Source: Bacteroidales bacterium
GTDB taxonomy: Bacteria; Bacteroidota; Bacteroidia; Bacteroidales; F082
Assembly (NCBI GenBank): GCA_017428285.1
Contig: JAFRRE010000120.1
Span: 1-55,790, forward strand
DNA length: 55,790 nucleotides
Direction: 5' to 3'
The notes under the pieces are model-generated. The model did no database searches. It was not told the origin of the DNA and saw only the letters and a list, made by a program, of their open reading frames with translations. A program made the position numbers and the translations under genes. Of the stretch, positions 40,440 through 49,111 are shown in pieces (position 1 is the first letter of the stretch; each line of letters starts with the position of its first letter).

Positions 40440-42197
40440 ATGTATAGAACACATACTTGTGGCGAACTTCGTCTTGCCGACGCTGGCAAGGAAGTGACAT
40501 TGGCAGGTTGGGTGCAGCGCACCCGCGACAAAGGATCCCTCGTATGGATTGACCTCCGCGACCGTTATGGCATCACTCAACTTTTCTTGGATGGCAGCAG
40601 CGACCCGAAACTCATCGAACAGGCCCGTACCTTCGGCCGTGAATTCGTGATTCAGGCCAAAGGTACCGTCATCGAGCGCGAGTCGAAGAACCCGAACATG
40701 CCGACGGGTGAAATCGAGCTGAAAGTCAGAGAGTTCAAACTGCTCAACAGTAGCAAGACGCCGCCCTTCACCATCGAAGATGTCAGCGACGGCGGCGATG
40801 ACCTTCGCATGAAATACCGTTACTTGGACATCCGCCGTAACCCTGTTCGCCAGAATCTCGAGTTGCGCCACCGCATGGCGATGCTTGTGCGCAACTATTT
40901 GAGCAACCTCAACTTCCTTGAAATCGAGACCCCGATGCTCATCAAGAGCACGCCCGAAGGCGCCCGCGACTTCGTGGTGCCGAGCCGCATGAACCCAGGT
41001 GAGTTCTACGCCTTGCCGCAGAGCCCCCAGCAATACAAGCAGTTGTTGATGGTGGCTGGCATGGACCGCTATTTCCAAATCGTACGTTGCTTCCGTGACG
41101 AGGACCTTCGCGCCGACCGTCAGCCCGAGTTCACACAAATTGACTGCGAGATGTCATTTGTTGAGCAGGAAGACGTGCTGAACACCTTCGAGGGTCTGGC
41201 CAAGCACCTCTTCAAGGAGATGAAAGGTCTCGAGTTTGAACAATTCCCGCGCATGACCTGGCACGATGCCATGAAATACTATGGCTCCGACAAGCCCGAC
41301 ATCCGCTTCGGTATGAAGTTCGTGGAACTCAACGATGTTGCCAAGGGCAAGGGCTTCGGCCTCTTCGACAACGCTGACCTTGTGGTAGGTATCTGCGCCG
41401 AAGGCTGCTCGGAATACACCCGCAAACAACTCGATGCCCTCACCGAGTTCGTGAAACGTCCGCAGGTGGGTGCTGGTGGCATGGTCTACATCAAATACAA
41501 CGCCGATGGCACCTTCAAGTCATCCGTCGATAAGTTCTACACGCCCGAAGACCTGAAGGTCATCGCCGACAAGTTCGGTGCCAAGCCTGGCGACCTGATG
41601 CTCATCCTCTGCGGCGAGGCCATGAAGACCCGCGTGCAGCTCAACGCCCTGCGTCTTGAGATGGGCAACCAACTCGGCTTGCGCAAGCCTGATGAATATG
41701 CACCGCTGTGGGTCATCGACTTCCCGCTCTTGGAATGGGACGAGGAGACGCAACGCTATTACGCCATGCACCATCCCTTCACCGCACCGAAACCCGAGGA
41801 CGAGGCCTTGCTCGATGACCCGATGAAATGGGGCGACATCCGCGCCAACGCCTACGACATCGTGATGAACGGTGTGGAGGTCGGTGGCGGATCTATCCGT
41901 ATTCACGACCGCACCTTGCAGAACAAGATGTTCCACACCCTCGGCTTCACCGACGAGAAGGCACAGGAGCAGTTCGGCTTCCTGATGGGTGCCTTCGAGT
42001 ATGGCGCACCGCCTCACGCTGGTCTGGCTTTCGGATTCGACCGTCTCTGCTCGCTCTTCGGTGGCGCCGACAGCATCCGCGACTTCATCGCTTTCCCAAA
42101 GAACAATGCTGGCCGCGATGTGATGAGCGGCTCACCCGCTCCGATTGCCCAAGAGCAGTTGGATGAGTTGCAGATTGCTTTGAATTTGAAAGGATAG
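40440..42197 (+). CDS. aspS: Aspartyl-tRNA synthetase
   Basis: 585 residues, the long bacterial type. The N-terminal OB-fold anticodon domain is [41 protein letters not shown]. The class II core has motif 2 [18 protein letters not shown] and motif 3 GLAFGFDRL, with the bacterial GAD insertion between. It charges tRNA-Asp with aspartate. Whether it also charges tRNA-Asn cannot be told from this window. It has its own promoter, and a degraded family A element follows the stop. Confidence 0.97.
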   Translation: MYRTHTCGELRLADAGKEVTLAGWVQRTRDKGSLVWIDLRDRYGITQLFLDGSSDPKLIEQARTFGREFVIQAKGTVIERESKNPNMPTGEIELKVREFKLLNSSKTPPFTIEDVSDGGDDLRMKYRYLDIRRNPVRQNLELRHRMAMLVRNYLSNLNFLEIETPMLIKSTPEGARDFVVPSRMNPGEFYALPQSPQQYKQLLMVAGMDRYFQIVRCFRDEDLRADRQPEFTQIDCEMSFVEQEDVLNTFEGLAKHLFKEMKGLEFEQFPRMTWHDAMKYYGSDKPDIRFGMKFVELNDVAKGKGFGLFDNADLVVGICAEGCSEYTRKQLDALTEFVKRPQVGAGGMVYIKYNADGTFKSSVDKFYTPEDLKVIADKFGAKPGDLMLILCGEAMKTRVQLNALRLEMGNQLGLRKPDEYAPLWVIDFPLLEWDEETQRYYAMHHPFTAPKPEDEALLDDPMKWGDIRANAYDIVMNGVEVGGGSIRIHDRTLQNKMFHTLGFTDEKAQEQFGFLMGAFEYGAPPHAGLAFGFDRLCSLFGGADSIRDFIAFPKNNAGRDVMSGSPAPIAQEQLDELQIALNLKG

Positions 42198-42208
42198 TAT
42201 AATTGTTT

Positions 42209-42236
42209 GTTGAGACATACCAAAGTGCGTCTCTAC
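42209..42236. repeat. Degraded family A palindrome after aspS
   Basis: Same 28-bp length, with tips GTTGAGACA and CGTCTCTAC, but the core (TACCAAAGTG) no longer pairs fully. It lies between aspS and the small lipoprotein gene. Confidence 0.7.
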
Positions 42237-42255
42237 AAATTAAATCAATAACCCT

Positions 42256-42732
42256 ATGAACATTAATGTGAAAAAGTGTTTTGTCCTTTTACTGGGCGTA
42301 TTGGTATTCAGCTCTTGTTCGACCGATAAGACCTTGGTGTCGAAGGGATCGAAACTTGACAAATACGAGTATGCCTCTATCGTCCAAGCTAGGAATTCCT
42401 TTGGCACGGTTACCGATATCGAAATCGAACCTGGTATCTATGATGCCGTTGAAGCCACACGTCTTCAGATGGTTGGCGAGCGTCGCATCCAGGACCTCAC
42501 AGAGGAACAAAAGGAGAAACTCGTATTGGTGAAATACGCCGCAACCTCTACTCCTGAAGAGTCGGTGATTAGTGTTAGTTTCGAGGACTACATGACAGGT
42601 AAGGTGCTGACATCTTGCCGCTCTTCGAATAGTTTTTCTCTTTCGCGTCAGAGAGATGTGGACAAAGCCATCATAAAACTACGTAACCGTATTATTAGTG
42701 TCTGGGGTAAACCAACAAAACAGCAAGAATAA
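42256..42732 (+). CDS. Small lipoprotein of unknown function
   Basis: 158 residues. Lipobox VFSSC gives C21 as the lipid anchor (CSTDKTLVSKGSKLDKYEYA). The mature part has a mixed alpha/beta pattern with EEQKEKLVLVKYAATSTPEESVISVSFEDYMTGKVLTSCRSS, reminiscent of small LPP-like or DUF4136-type periplasmic proteins, but I cannot name a family. The stop is one base before the pfkA ATG, so it heads a probable lipoprotein-pfkA-comB-rnhA transcript. Confidence 0.8.
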   Translation: MNINVKKCFVLLLGVLVFSSCSTDKTLVSKGSKLDKYEYASIVQARNSFGTVTDIEIEPGIYDAVEATRLQMVGERRIQDLTEEQKEKLVLVKYAATSTPEESVISVSFEDYMTGKVLTSCRSSNSFSLSRQRDVDKAIIKLRNRIISVWGKPTKQQE

Positions 42733-42733
42733 C

Positions 42734-43828
42734 ATGAAAAGACTACTCGTATTAACTGGTGGTGGCGATTGCCCAGGCTTGAATGCTGTGATTCGCGCCA
42801 TCGTCAAGAGAGCTGCCCAAGAGAAAGATTGGGAAGTGCTCGGCAGCATACAAGCCTATAATGGCATCCTATGGGAACCCACCGAGGTGGTCAGGCTGAC
42901 GCCAGAGTCGGTGCGTGGCATCCACTTCCGTGGCGGCACCATCATCGAGACCACCAACAAGGGCGGCCCGTTCAACTGGCCTATCAAGAATGCCGACGGA
43001 ACTTGGAGCACCGTCGATCGCAGTGATGAAATGCTCCGCAAGTTGCAATACATGGGCATCGATGCTGTCATCAGCATCGGTGGCGACGGCTCGCAGCGCA
43101 TCTCGCAGAAACTCTATGAAAAGGGCTTAAACATCATCGGTGTGCCCAAGACCATCGACAACGACCTTTCATCGACGGAATGCACTTTCGGCTTCCAGAC
43201 CGCTGTGCAGATTGCCACCGAGGCCGTTGATAAGCTTGTTACCACTGCGGCTTCGCACAACCGCGTCTTCGTCCTTGAAGTAATGGGTCGTGATGCGGGT
43301 TGGATTGCCTTGCATTCTGCCATTGCAGGTGGGGCAGAGGTGTGCCTCTTGCCCGAGTTCCCCTATGACATCAATGTGGTGAAAGCCCGTTTGGAGCAGC
43401 GCTTCCATCACGACCGCGGCTTCGCCGTGGTGGTGGCTTCGGAAGGCGCACGTCCCAAGGATGGCCAGCAGGTGTATGAGATTAGCACCGAGGTAGGCTA
43501 CGAGAACAAGAAACTGGGCGGTATAGGTCGCCGTTTCATCGAGGAGATGAAGGCCGCAGGCTTCACTCATGACATGCGTGAGACAACGCTGGGCCATCTG
43601 CAACGTGGCGGTGTGCCGATTGCTTACGACCGTGTGCTCTCTGCCGAGTTTGGCGTGAAGGCATTCGAGATGGTGCTTAACAAGCAGTTTGGCCAAATGG
43701 TGGCTTACCACCACCCTGATGTGGTAGCCGTCTCACTTCAGGAGGCCATTTCCAAGCCTAACTTAGTGACAATTGATAGCGATTTGGTTCGTACCGCACG
43801 AGGACTGAATATCTCACTTGGAATATGA
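42734..43828 (+). CDS. pfkA: 6-phosphofructokinase, ATP-type residues
   Basis: 364 residues from MKRLLVLTGGGDCPG. It phosphorylates fructose-6-phosphate in glycolysis. GGD at 10-12 binds the phosphoryl donor. GGDGS at 116-120 has Gly at the site that distinguishes ATP (Gly) from pyrophosphate (Asp) enzymes, while PKTIDND at 138-144 has the Lys usual in PPi and long-lineage enzymes. The Gly plus Lys pattern is known in ATP-dependent enzymes such as trypanosomal PFK, so ATP use is the better guess. MGRDAGWIALHSAIAGGAEVCLLPE is typical of this lineage. The stop overlaps the comB start (ATGA). Confidence 0.93.
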   Translation: MKRLLVLTGGGDCPGLNAVIRAIVKRAAQEKDWEVLGSIQAYNGILWEPTEVVRLTPESVRGIHFRGGTIIETTNKGGPFNWPIKNADGTWSTVDRSDEMLRKLQYMGIDAVISIGGDGSQRISQKLYEKGLNIIGVPKTIDNDLSSTECTFGFQTAVQIATEAVDKLVTTAASHNRVFVLEVMGRDAGWIALHSAIAGGAEVCLLPEFPYDINVVKARLEQRFHHDRGFAVVVASEGARPKDGQQVYEISTEVGYENKKLGGIGRRFIEEMKAAGFTHDMRETTLGHLQRGGVPIAYDRVLSAEFGVKAFEMVLNKQFGQMVAYHHPDVVAVSLQEAISKPNLVTIDSDLVRTARGLNISLGI

Positions 43829-44541
43829 ATATCCGAGTTGTCCCTACAGCCCAGCAAGCCCATGGCATTGATTTCGGCGGCCATGTCGTCGTCGTGATTG
43901 ATGTTTTACGAGCGACGAGCGTCATCACTACTGCCTTAGACAATGGTGCCCACGAAGTCATCCCCGTGAAGACCGTAGAAGAGACACAAAATCTTTATAT
44001 TGCATGTGATACCACCAAAACGTTGCGCGGCGGTGAAAGGAATGCTTTAAAGATAGAGGGCTTCGACCTTTCCAATTCTCCGTTGGAGTATAGTAGAAAA
44101 ACCGTTGAAGGAAAGTCCATCTTGTTCACCACTACCAACGGCACCAATGCCATTAATAACGTTAAGGATGCTGATGAGGTGTTTCTGGCTTGTTTTAGGA
44201 ATGCCGAAGCCGTCGTGAACCTGGTTCTTGAAATAGGGAAAGACGTGTTTTTAGTTTGTGCTGGAACCGAAGGTAATTTCTCCTTGGATGACGGTTTGTG
44301 TGCCGGAATGCTGATAGCATTGTTGAAACAGAAAGTCGAGGTCAACACTGACGATTTGGGTCTTTTGCTGGAAGGTTTCTATAGCGAAAACAAAGAAAAC
44401 CTTTTGGGCGCTCTCTCTGGTTGCTATCATGTGAGGCGTTTGTTCACGCTTGGATTTTATGATGACATCAAGTTCTGCTTAGACACAAATGCTGTGTCAA
44501 CAGTTCCTATTGTCAAAGATGGGCGAATTCTGAGAACCTAG
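43825..44541 (+). CDS. comB: 2-phosphosulfolactate phosphatase family (ComB-like)
   Basis: 238 residues. VVVVIDVLRATSVITTALDNGAHEVIPVKTVEE, LRGGERNALKIEGFDLSNSP, TTTNGTNAI and FLVCAGTEGNFSLDDGLCAGMLI are family hallmarks. The archaeal enzyme dephosphorylates 2-phosphosulfolactate in coenzyme M synthesis; many bacteria carry homologues without that pathway, so the true substrate here is open. Despite the symbol, it is unrelated to competence. It overlaps pfkA by four bases (ATGA) and precedes rnhA by 10 bp. Confidence 0.88.
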   Translation: MNIRVVPTAQQAHGIDFGGHVVVVIDVLRATSVITTALDNGAHEVIPVKTVEETQNLYIACDTTKTLRGGERNALKIEGFDLSNSPLEYSRKTVEGKSILFTTTNGTNAINNVKDADEVFLACFRNAEAVVNLVLEIGKDVFLVCAGTEGNFSLDDGLCAGMLIALLKQKVEVNTDDLGLLLEGFYSENKENLLGALSGCYHVRRLFTLGFYDDIKFCLDTNAVSTVPIVKDGRILRT

Positions 44542-44551
44542 TATTGTGTCT

Positions 44552-45190
44552 ATGTCGAAAAGCAAATTCTACGTTGTTTGGGAAGGCCGAAATCCTGGTG
44601 TTTATGATAGCTGGGAGGCATGTAAGAAGGAAGTTGAGAGCTTTCCCGGGGCGTTATATAAGGGCTATCCAGATCAAGCAAGTGCCGAAGAGGCTTTCGC
44701 CAAGGGATTTAATGGATTTGAAAAGAAAACAACGCCTCAAGTTGATTTGTCAAAAGCCAAGGAAAAGCCTGTAAGCCCAGCAATTGCCGTTGATGCTGCT
44801 TGCTCAGGCAATCCAGGCAAGATGGAATATCAAGGTGTATTTGTCGATTTTGGCAGCCAACCTGCAACGATTGTGAACCTGTTCAAAAGCCCTGTTTTTG
44901 AAAAAGGAACCAACAACATAGGAGAATTTCTAGCAATTGTGCATGCGCTTGCATGGCAAAAGCAAAAGAGGATTCAATACCCCATTTATAGCGATTCTGT
45001 CAATGCGCAACTGTGGATTCGACAAAAAAAATGTAAGACCAAATTGCAGCCTAACGACAAGAATGTATATCTTTTTGAACTCATCGCACGCGCCGAAAAA
45101 TGGCTGAATGAGAACGTCATAGAGGTGCCCGTTCTGAAATGGAAAACGGAGATTTGGGGAGAAATCCCTGCCGATTTTGGCAGAAAATGA
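44552..45190 (+). CDS. rnhA: Ribonuclease H1 with N-terminal hybrid-binding domain
   Basis: 212 residues from MSKSKFYVVWEG; a GTG two codons earlier is possible. The N-terminal 45 residues form a viroplasmin-like RNA/DNA hybrid-binding domain (VVWEGRNPGVYDSWEACKKEVESFPGALYKGY). The catalytic domain has D81 in AVDAACSGNPG, E125 in IGEFLAIVHAL and D148 in YSDSVNAQLWI; the fourth acidic residue is probably D in IPADFG. It degrades the RNA strand of RNA-DNA hybrids. The domain order and length match the Bacteroidota type. Confidence 0.92.
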   Translation: MSKSKFYVVWEGRNPGVYDSWEACKKEVESFPGALYKGYPDQASAEEAFAKGFNGFEKKTTPQVDLSKAKEKPVSPAIAVDAACSGNPGKMEYQGVFVDFGSQPATIVNLFKSPVFEKGTNNIGEFLAIVHALAWQKQKRIQYPIYSDSVNAQLWIRQKKCKTKLQPNDKNVYLFELIARAEKWLNENVIEVPVLKWKTEIWGEIPADFGRK

Positions 45191-45201
45191 AAAATATGTC
45201 T

Positions 45202-45209
45202 TACTTTTA
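45202..45209 (+). promoter_or_regulatory. Possible -7 box of zinc-ribbon gene
   Basis: TACTTTTA, one base off TAnnTTTG, 22 bp before the ATG. Confidence 0.35.
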
Positions 45210-45231
45210 CCGCCTGAAAACAAGATAGAAA

Positions 45232-45972
45232 ATGCTGAAGTTCGATTCGTTTTATTTTCAATGTCCTCATTGCCAAGCTTGGCTTGAAGGTCGTATCCTG
45301 AGAGCAGAAATGGTCAATGAAGCTATCTTGTATTCGGATGGGAAGGTGCTTAACGACAATCTTATAACGACTCCCCAAAAGATGATCATGTGCCCTTCGT
45401 GTGGTCATGTCTTTTGGATTGAAAAGCCGGAAGAGCCTTTGATCACCTTCGAAAAGCCCGAGGCGGAAGTCTATTCTTGGAACACCTGGCGCTTTTATGG
45501 CATCAGTTTCTCCAACAACAAAGGGAAGATGGCCTTAATCAACCATTACAAGACCTTTTTGAAGAAGAGTCACTATGAGCCGAAGAAAGAGATATATCTT
45601 CGCCGTTTCTTGTGGTGGGCCTATAACGACTTGCATCGAAACCATCAGCATGTTAGGCTAAAGTATTTCCTCAATGGATTCATGAGTTTCGGTGTATGGA
45701 ACAATAACAGAAAGATGATACTGGAAGGGCAGAAGTTGTTTCTGAAAAACCACAAGGATTTTACGGAGAATCTGACGCGTCTTTTAGCCTTGCTTGAAAA
45801 ACATCCTGAAGAACAGGTAGATTTGGAACTTCCTGAAATCTATCGTGAGTTGCGCCAATTCGACAAGGCGAAGGAACTTCTTGAACAAGTGGGTAGCCGT
45901 ACCCACTTCACCAACGAGATGCTGCGTCATTCCAAATGGAAGGATCCTCGAGTGTTTATGGTATCTGGTTAA
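45232..45972 (+). CDS. Zinc-ribbon and helical-repeat hypothetical protein
   Basis: 246 residues. The first 65 residues hold two Cys pairs, FQCPHCQAW and IMCPSCGHVFW, forming a zinc ribbon. The rest is mainly helical with TPR-like pairs at the end (LTRLLALLEKHPEEQVDLELPEIYRELRQFDKAKELLEQ). No signal peptide. Possibly a cytosolic adaptor protein; I recognise no named family. A strong bidirectional terminator follows, separating it from the convergent ssb pair. Confidence 0.78.
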   Translation: MLKFDSFYFQCPHCQAWLEGRILRAEMVNEAILYSDGKVLNDNLITTPQKMIMCPSCGHVFWIEKPEEPLITFEKPEAEVYSWNTWRFYGISFSNNKGKMALINHYKTFLKKSHYEPKKEIYLRRFLWWAYNDLHRNHQHVRLKYFLNGFMSFGVWNNNRKMILEGQKLFLKNHKDFTENLTRLLALLEKHPEEQVDLELPEIYRELRQFDKAKELLEQVGSRTHFTNEMLRHSKWKDPRVFMVSG

Positions 45973-46005
45973 AAATAAAGGGCGGCTCAGCCGCCCTTTA
46001 TTTTT
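45971..46005. terminator. Bidirectional terminator, zinc-ribbon gene / ssb
   Basis: AAAAATAAAGGGCGG pairs with CCGCCCTTTATTTTT around CTCAG. Confidence 0.92.
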
Positions 46006-46017
46006 AAGAGAGGACGT

Positions 46018-46359
46018 TTAATCTTTCGCCCGATCGATAAGGAACAGGTCGTTGACCCAAACCTCTGTGTTGGAGTGACGCTGTCCTTTGTCGTCGGTCC
46101 ACTCATTGTTGCGCAAGGAGCCTTCGACGGCCACTTGCAGACCTTTTCTGACGTTGTTTTCAACGCGATCGGCAATCTTGCCCCAGGCCACTATGGTGAA
46201 CCATTGTGTTTCGCTGACCCATTCACCATTTGCGTTCTTCTTGCTCTCTGTTACGGCAAGGCGTACACGGGCCATTTTGTTGTTCTTGTTCAGACTTCTC
46301 ACTTCAGGTTCTGCACCTGGGCGGCCAATCAGCATGACCGAATTTCTCATCGTACTCAT
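46018..46359 (-). CDS. ssb: Short single-stranded DNA-binding protein, copy 1
   Basis: 113 residues, a bare OB-fold: MRNSVMLIGRPGAEPEVRSL, ARVRLAVTES, TQWFTIVAWGKIADRVENNVRKGLQVAVEGSL and VWVNDLFLIDRAKD. It lacks the flexible linker and the acidic DDDIPF-type tip that recruits repair and replication partners. This resembles competence-associated SsbB of Bacillus in size and form. It is the second gene of a tandem pair, 35 bp after copy 2, and probably on the same transcript. Confidence 0.92.
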   Translation of the reverse strand: MSTMRNSVMLIGRPGAEPEVRSLNKNNKMARVRLAVTESKKNANGEWVSETQWFTIVAWGKIADRVENNVRKGLQVAVEGSLRNNEWTDDKGQRHSNTEVWVNDLFLIDRAKD

Positions 46360-46394
46360 AGTTGTGTGTTTTTAAATGGTTATTAATAAGATGT

Positions 46395-46745
46395 TTAATT
46401 GTTTTGTTCTTTTCCCCAATCTAGTAAGACAAAGTTGTTGAGATGGATCTCCGTGGAAGTATGGCGGTTTCCTTCTTTGTCAGTCCATACATTGTTACGC
46501 AAGGCGCCGTCAATGGCAATTCGTTTTCCTTTTTTCACTGCGAGTGCGACACGCTCAGCAGTCTTGTCCCATGCAACCACGTTGAACCACTGTGTGTCTT
46601 TCACCTGTTCGTGGTTGGCGTTACGGTGTGTCTCGTTCACGGCGAGGCTGAAGCGCGTGATGATGCGATTGTCGTTGAAGGTTCTTGTTTCAGGTTCTGC
46701 ACCCGGGCGGCCAATCAAGATGACCGAGTTTCTCATTGTACTCAT
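46395..46745 (-). CDS. ssb: Short single-stranded DNA-binding protein, copy 2
   Basis: 116 residues. It shares MSTMRNSV-LIGRPGAEPE and TQWF-VVAW with copy 1, so the pair arose by tandem duplication, but the cores differ (FNDNRIITRFSLAVNETHRNANH). It also lacks an acidic C-terminal tip (ends LLDWGKEQNN). The two may form mixed tetramers. The leader of 81 bases contains a family B hairpin. The regulatory block at 46826-46920 matches that of comM, tying these genes to DNA uptake or recombination by inference. Confidence 0.92.
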   Translation of the reverse strand: MSTMRNSVILIGRPGAEPETRTFNDNRIITRFSLAVNETHRNANHEQVKDTQWFNVVAWDKTAERVALAVKKGKRIAIDGALRNNVWTDKEGNRHTSTEIHLNNFVLLDWGKEQNN

Positions 46746-46793
46746 GATGTGTGTGTTTTGTAAATAGTAATAAGTTTGATTTGTTGTGTCGCC

Positions 46794-46826
46794 CCATGGT
46801 TGGTTGGTGAGCTTGTCGAACCATGG
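46794..46826. repeat. Family B hairpin in ssb leader
   Basis: CCATGGT (46794-46800) and ACCATGG (46820-46826) form a perfect 7-bp stem; the loop contains GGTGAGCTTGTCGA. It lies between the shared regulatory block and the first ssb. Confidence 0.72.
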
Positions 46827-46920
46827 TTTGACGATGCAAAGTAACGACCCTTGTCAAGACAAAGTCGGTAAACAAACGTTTGTAGTCGACTGTAATCGTT
46901 TGTTGTCGTTTGTTGTCGGC
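46826..46920 (-). promoter_or_regulatory. Conserved 95-bp regulatory block upstream of ssb pair
   Basis: Minus strand: GACAACAAAC, GACAACAAAC, GATTACAGTC and GACTACAAAC in 10-bp phase, then GTTTGTT, then TTGACAAGGG and a -7-like TTACTTTG (46844-46837). It aligns without gaps to the comM block at 26067-26161 (78/95; 61/70 in the first part). Confidence 0.8.
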
Positions 46921-46980
46921 TTTATTGCTGATATATAGTAAATTATAATTCTTAGATTGTAATGGCATTTTTTCGTTTTT

Positions 46981-47011
46981 TTTGAGGTTTTTCAGAGTTT
47001 TATTATCTTTG
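46981..47011 (+). promoter_or_regulatory. Promoter of LytTR-hydF unit
   Basis: TTTG (46981-46984), 19 bases, TATCTTTG (47004-47011), followed by CAA. A near-ideal Bacteroidota promoter 22 bp before the ATG. Confidence 0.8.
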
Positions 47012-47033
47012 CAATCCCAATGATAAAGAATAA

Positions 47034-47843
47034 ATGACCGCTTTAACAAAAGAATATGCTACAAGAAACGGGATTTTAAGCCATGTTTTTGGCATACCGC
47101 TTTTCGTGTTCGGTATGCTGTTGCTGTTTTCTCCTACCAGTTTCGACCGTTTCTCCATTGACTTTTCCCGTTATTCGTTTCATGTGACGATGATTTTATG
47201 CATCGTCCTTGTAGTCTTGTTGTTTTCGCGGTTGTTGTTTTGGGTAATCAATCGAAAGAGTTCAACAATTCGATGGTGGCAAAGCATCCTGCTTTGTATT
47301 ATTGAAGTAGTGTTTTCCTCGGGTTTTACCGCTCTTTATTTGTGGCTGATGTCAGACAAGTCAGAGGCATTTTTCTGGTTTTTCGGCATGACGTTGGTGT
47401 ATTTGTTTGTGTTGATGCTTATCCCATATGTGATCATCGACTTATGTTTTATGCTGTTGGAAAAGGATAACCAGATTCAAAGCAAAGAGCGCGATACATC
47501 GAAAGAAAAGATTCGTTTCATGGATGAGCGCGACAACCTTAAGCTCGTGGTGGCAAATGATGCGGTGTTATATGTGCAATCGGATGAGAATTATGTAAAA
47601 GTGTGCTATCTGGAAGACGATGAAATCAAGTTCTGTAGTATTCGTACTACGATGAAACGAGTGGAAGACACTTGCGTGAAAGGAGGTTTGATACGCTGTC
47701 ATCGGTCTTATTTTGTCAATAGCACCCGGGTTAAGTCATTGCAGAAAGACAAGGAATTCACATATGCAATGCTTGATGCTCCAAATGCGAATCGTGTGCC
47801 TGTAAGTAAGAATTATTATGACCAGTTGGCCATTTTGTTATAA
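47034..47843 (+). CDS. Membrane-bound LytTR-family DNA-binding regulator
   Basis: 269 residues. Four membrane helices lie near residues 18-35, 50-70, 80-105 and 113-140. A charged linker (EKDNQIQSKERDTSKEKIRF) follows, then a C-terminal LytTR DNA-binding domain from about residue 165: LKLVVANDAVLYVQSDENYVKVCYL, SIRTTMKRVEDTC and LIRCHRSYFVNSTRVKSL. There is no receiver domain, so a membrane signal may act directly. LytTR proteins bind repeated short sites about two helical turns apart; phased repeats lie 110 bp upstream in the ssb promoter block. hydF starts 14 bp downstream and is likely cotranscribed. Confidence 0.88.
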   Translation: MTALTKEYATRNGILSHVFGIPLFVFGMLLLFSPTSFDRFSIDFSRYSFHVTMILCIVLVVLLFSRLLFWVINRKSSTIRWWQSILLCIIEVVFSSGFTALYLWLMSDKSEAFFWFFGMTLVYLFVLMLIPYVIIDLCFMLLEKDNQIQSKERDTSKEKIRFMDERDNLKLVVANDAVLYVQSDENYVKVCYLEDDEIKFCSIRTTMKRVEDTCVKGGLIRCHRSYFVNSTRVKSLQKDKEFTYAMLDAPNANRVPVSKNYYDQLAILL

Positions 47844-47857
47844 TCTAGGAATATGAC

Positions 47858-49048
47858 ATGGCAAAGGATCTAAAACCCCATATCGGCATCTTCGGCCGCA
47901 GGAACTGCGGCAAGAGCAGCCTCATCAACCTGTTGACGGGACAAGATATCGCCATCGTGAGCGATACGGCGGGTACCACGACCGACCCCGTCAAAAAAAG
48001 CCTTGAAATCTTTGGCATTGGCCCATGTGTGCTTATCGATACGGCTGGCATCGACGATGTAGGCGAGTTGGGCCAACAGCGCGTGGATAAGACCATGAAA
48101 GTGCTTGAGGAGATAGATTGTGCTATTCTGGTCATCACGGAAAACAACTTCGGCGACCCGGAGAAGCATCTCATCGCCCGCATGAACGAGTTGGCGGTAC
48201 CGTTCTTCGTCGTCCACAACAAATCCGACCAAGAGTCGCTTCTTGCTGTCGTGAAGGCGATGATAGAGCAGAACTATGCCACTAAGGTATTGAATTTCAG
48301 TGTTGCAAAGAAGGATGATATCGCGCCTTTGGTCGACCTATTAAAAAAGACCATCCCTGAGAGTGCTTATCAAAAAGTGTCGTTGCTGGGTGGCATCATC
48401 CAGTCTAATGAGGTGGTCGTTTTGGTCTGCCCCGTTGACAACGAAGCGCCAGAAGGCCGTCTCATCCTGCCTCAGGTGATGGCCATCCGCGATGTGTTGG
48501 ATAATGAATGCATCTGTGTTGTGCTTAAGGAAACGCATTTGCAGCAGTACCTCGACGCTATGCCCAAACCCGCTTTGGTGGTTACTGACAGCCAGGTGTT
48601 CGGCTATGTGAGCAAAATCGTTCCCCCAGATATTCCTTTGACAAGCTTCAGCATTGTCATGGCACGTTTGCGTGGCGATTTTGACAACTATGTGAAAGGT
48701 ACGCCTTATCTCTCACAACTGAAGGACGGCGATTCAGTCTTGTTGCTTGAGTCATGCACTCATCACAGCACCTGTGAAGACATCGGCCGCGTGAAGTTGC
48801 CTCGCATGATTCTGAATTATACGGGAAAGGACATCAAGTTTGAGTATGTGGCAGGGCTGTCACCCATTGCCAACCCTGAAAAATACGCCATGGCCATCCA
48901 ATGCGGCGGCTGCATGAGCACGCGCAAGCAACTGTTGAACCGAACTAATTTGTTTGTCAACCAAGGCATCCCGATCAGTAACTACGGCATGGCTTTGGCG
49001 TATATGAATGGGATTTTTGGACGGGTGATGGAGCCGTTTAGGAAGTAA
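47858..49048 (+). CDS. hydF: [FeFe]-hydrogenase maturation GTPase HydF
   Basis: 396 residues. HydF is the scaffold that assembles and hands over the 2Fe subcluster to HydA. P-loop GRRNCGKS (13-20), DTAGTTTDP, DTAGIDDVGELGQQRVDKT, and NKSD form the GTPase domain. The cluster-binding C-terminal part has C300-x-H302 in SCTHHSTCEDIGRVKLP, and C349-x-x-C352 in IQCGGCM, with Gln where many homologues have His. HydE, HydG and the hydrogenase are not in the window. Its presence implies fermentative hydrogen metabolism. Confidence 0.95.
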   Translation: MAKDLKPHIGIFGRRNCGKSSLINLLTGQDIAIVSDTAGTTTDPVKKSLEIFGIGPCVLIDTAGIDDVGELGQQRVDKTMKVLEEIDCAILVITENNFGDPEKHLIARMNELAVPFFVVHNKSDQESLLAVVKAMIEQNYATKVLNFSVAKKDDIAPLVDLLKKTIPESAYQKVSLLGGIIQSNEVVVLVCPVDNEAPEGRLILPQVMAIRDVLDNECICVVLKETHLQQYLDAMPKPALVVTDSQVFGYVSKIVPPDIPLTSFSIVMARLRGDFDNYVKGTPYLSQLKDGDSVLLLESCTHHSTCEDIGRVKLPRMILNYTGKDIKFEYVAGLSPIANPEKYAMAIQCGGCMSTRKQLLNRTNLFVNQGIPISNYGMALAYMNGIFGRVMEPFRK

Positions 49049-49111
49049 GTGTTTGTACTTCTTTATTATTGCTTATTCCATTCCGCTGTCCTTTTTGACT
49101 ATAGGTGTGAT

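Noticed and set aside
43825..44541. comB taken as a competence gene supporting the uptake hypothesis
   Set aside because: The motifs are those of 2-phosphosulfolactate phosphatase; only the symbol is similar to competence genes.
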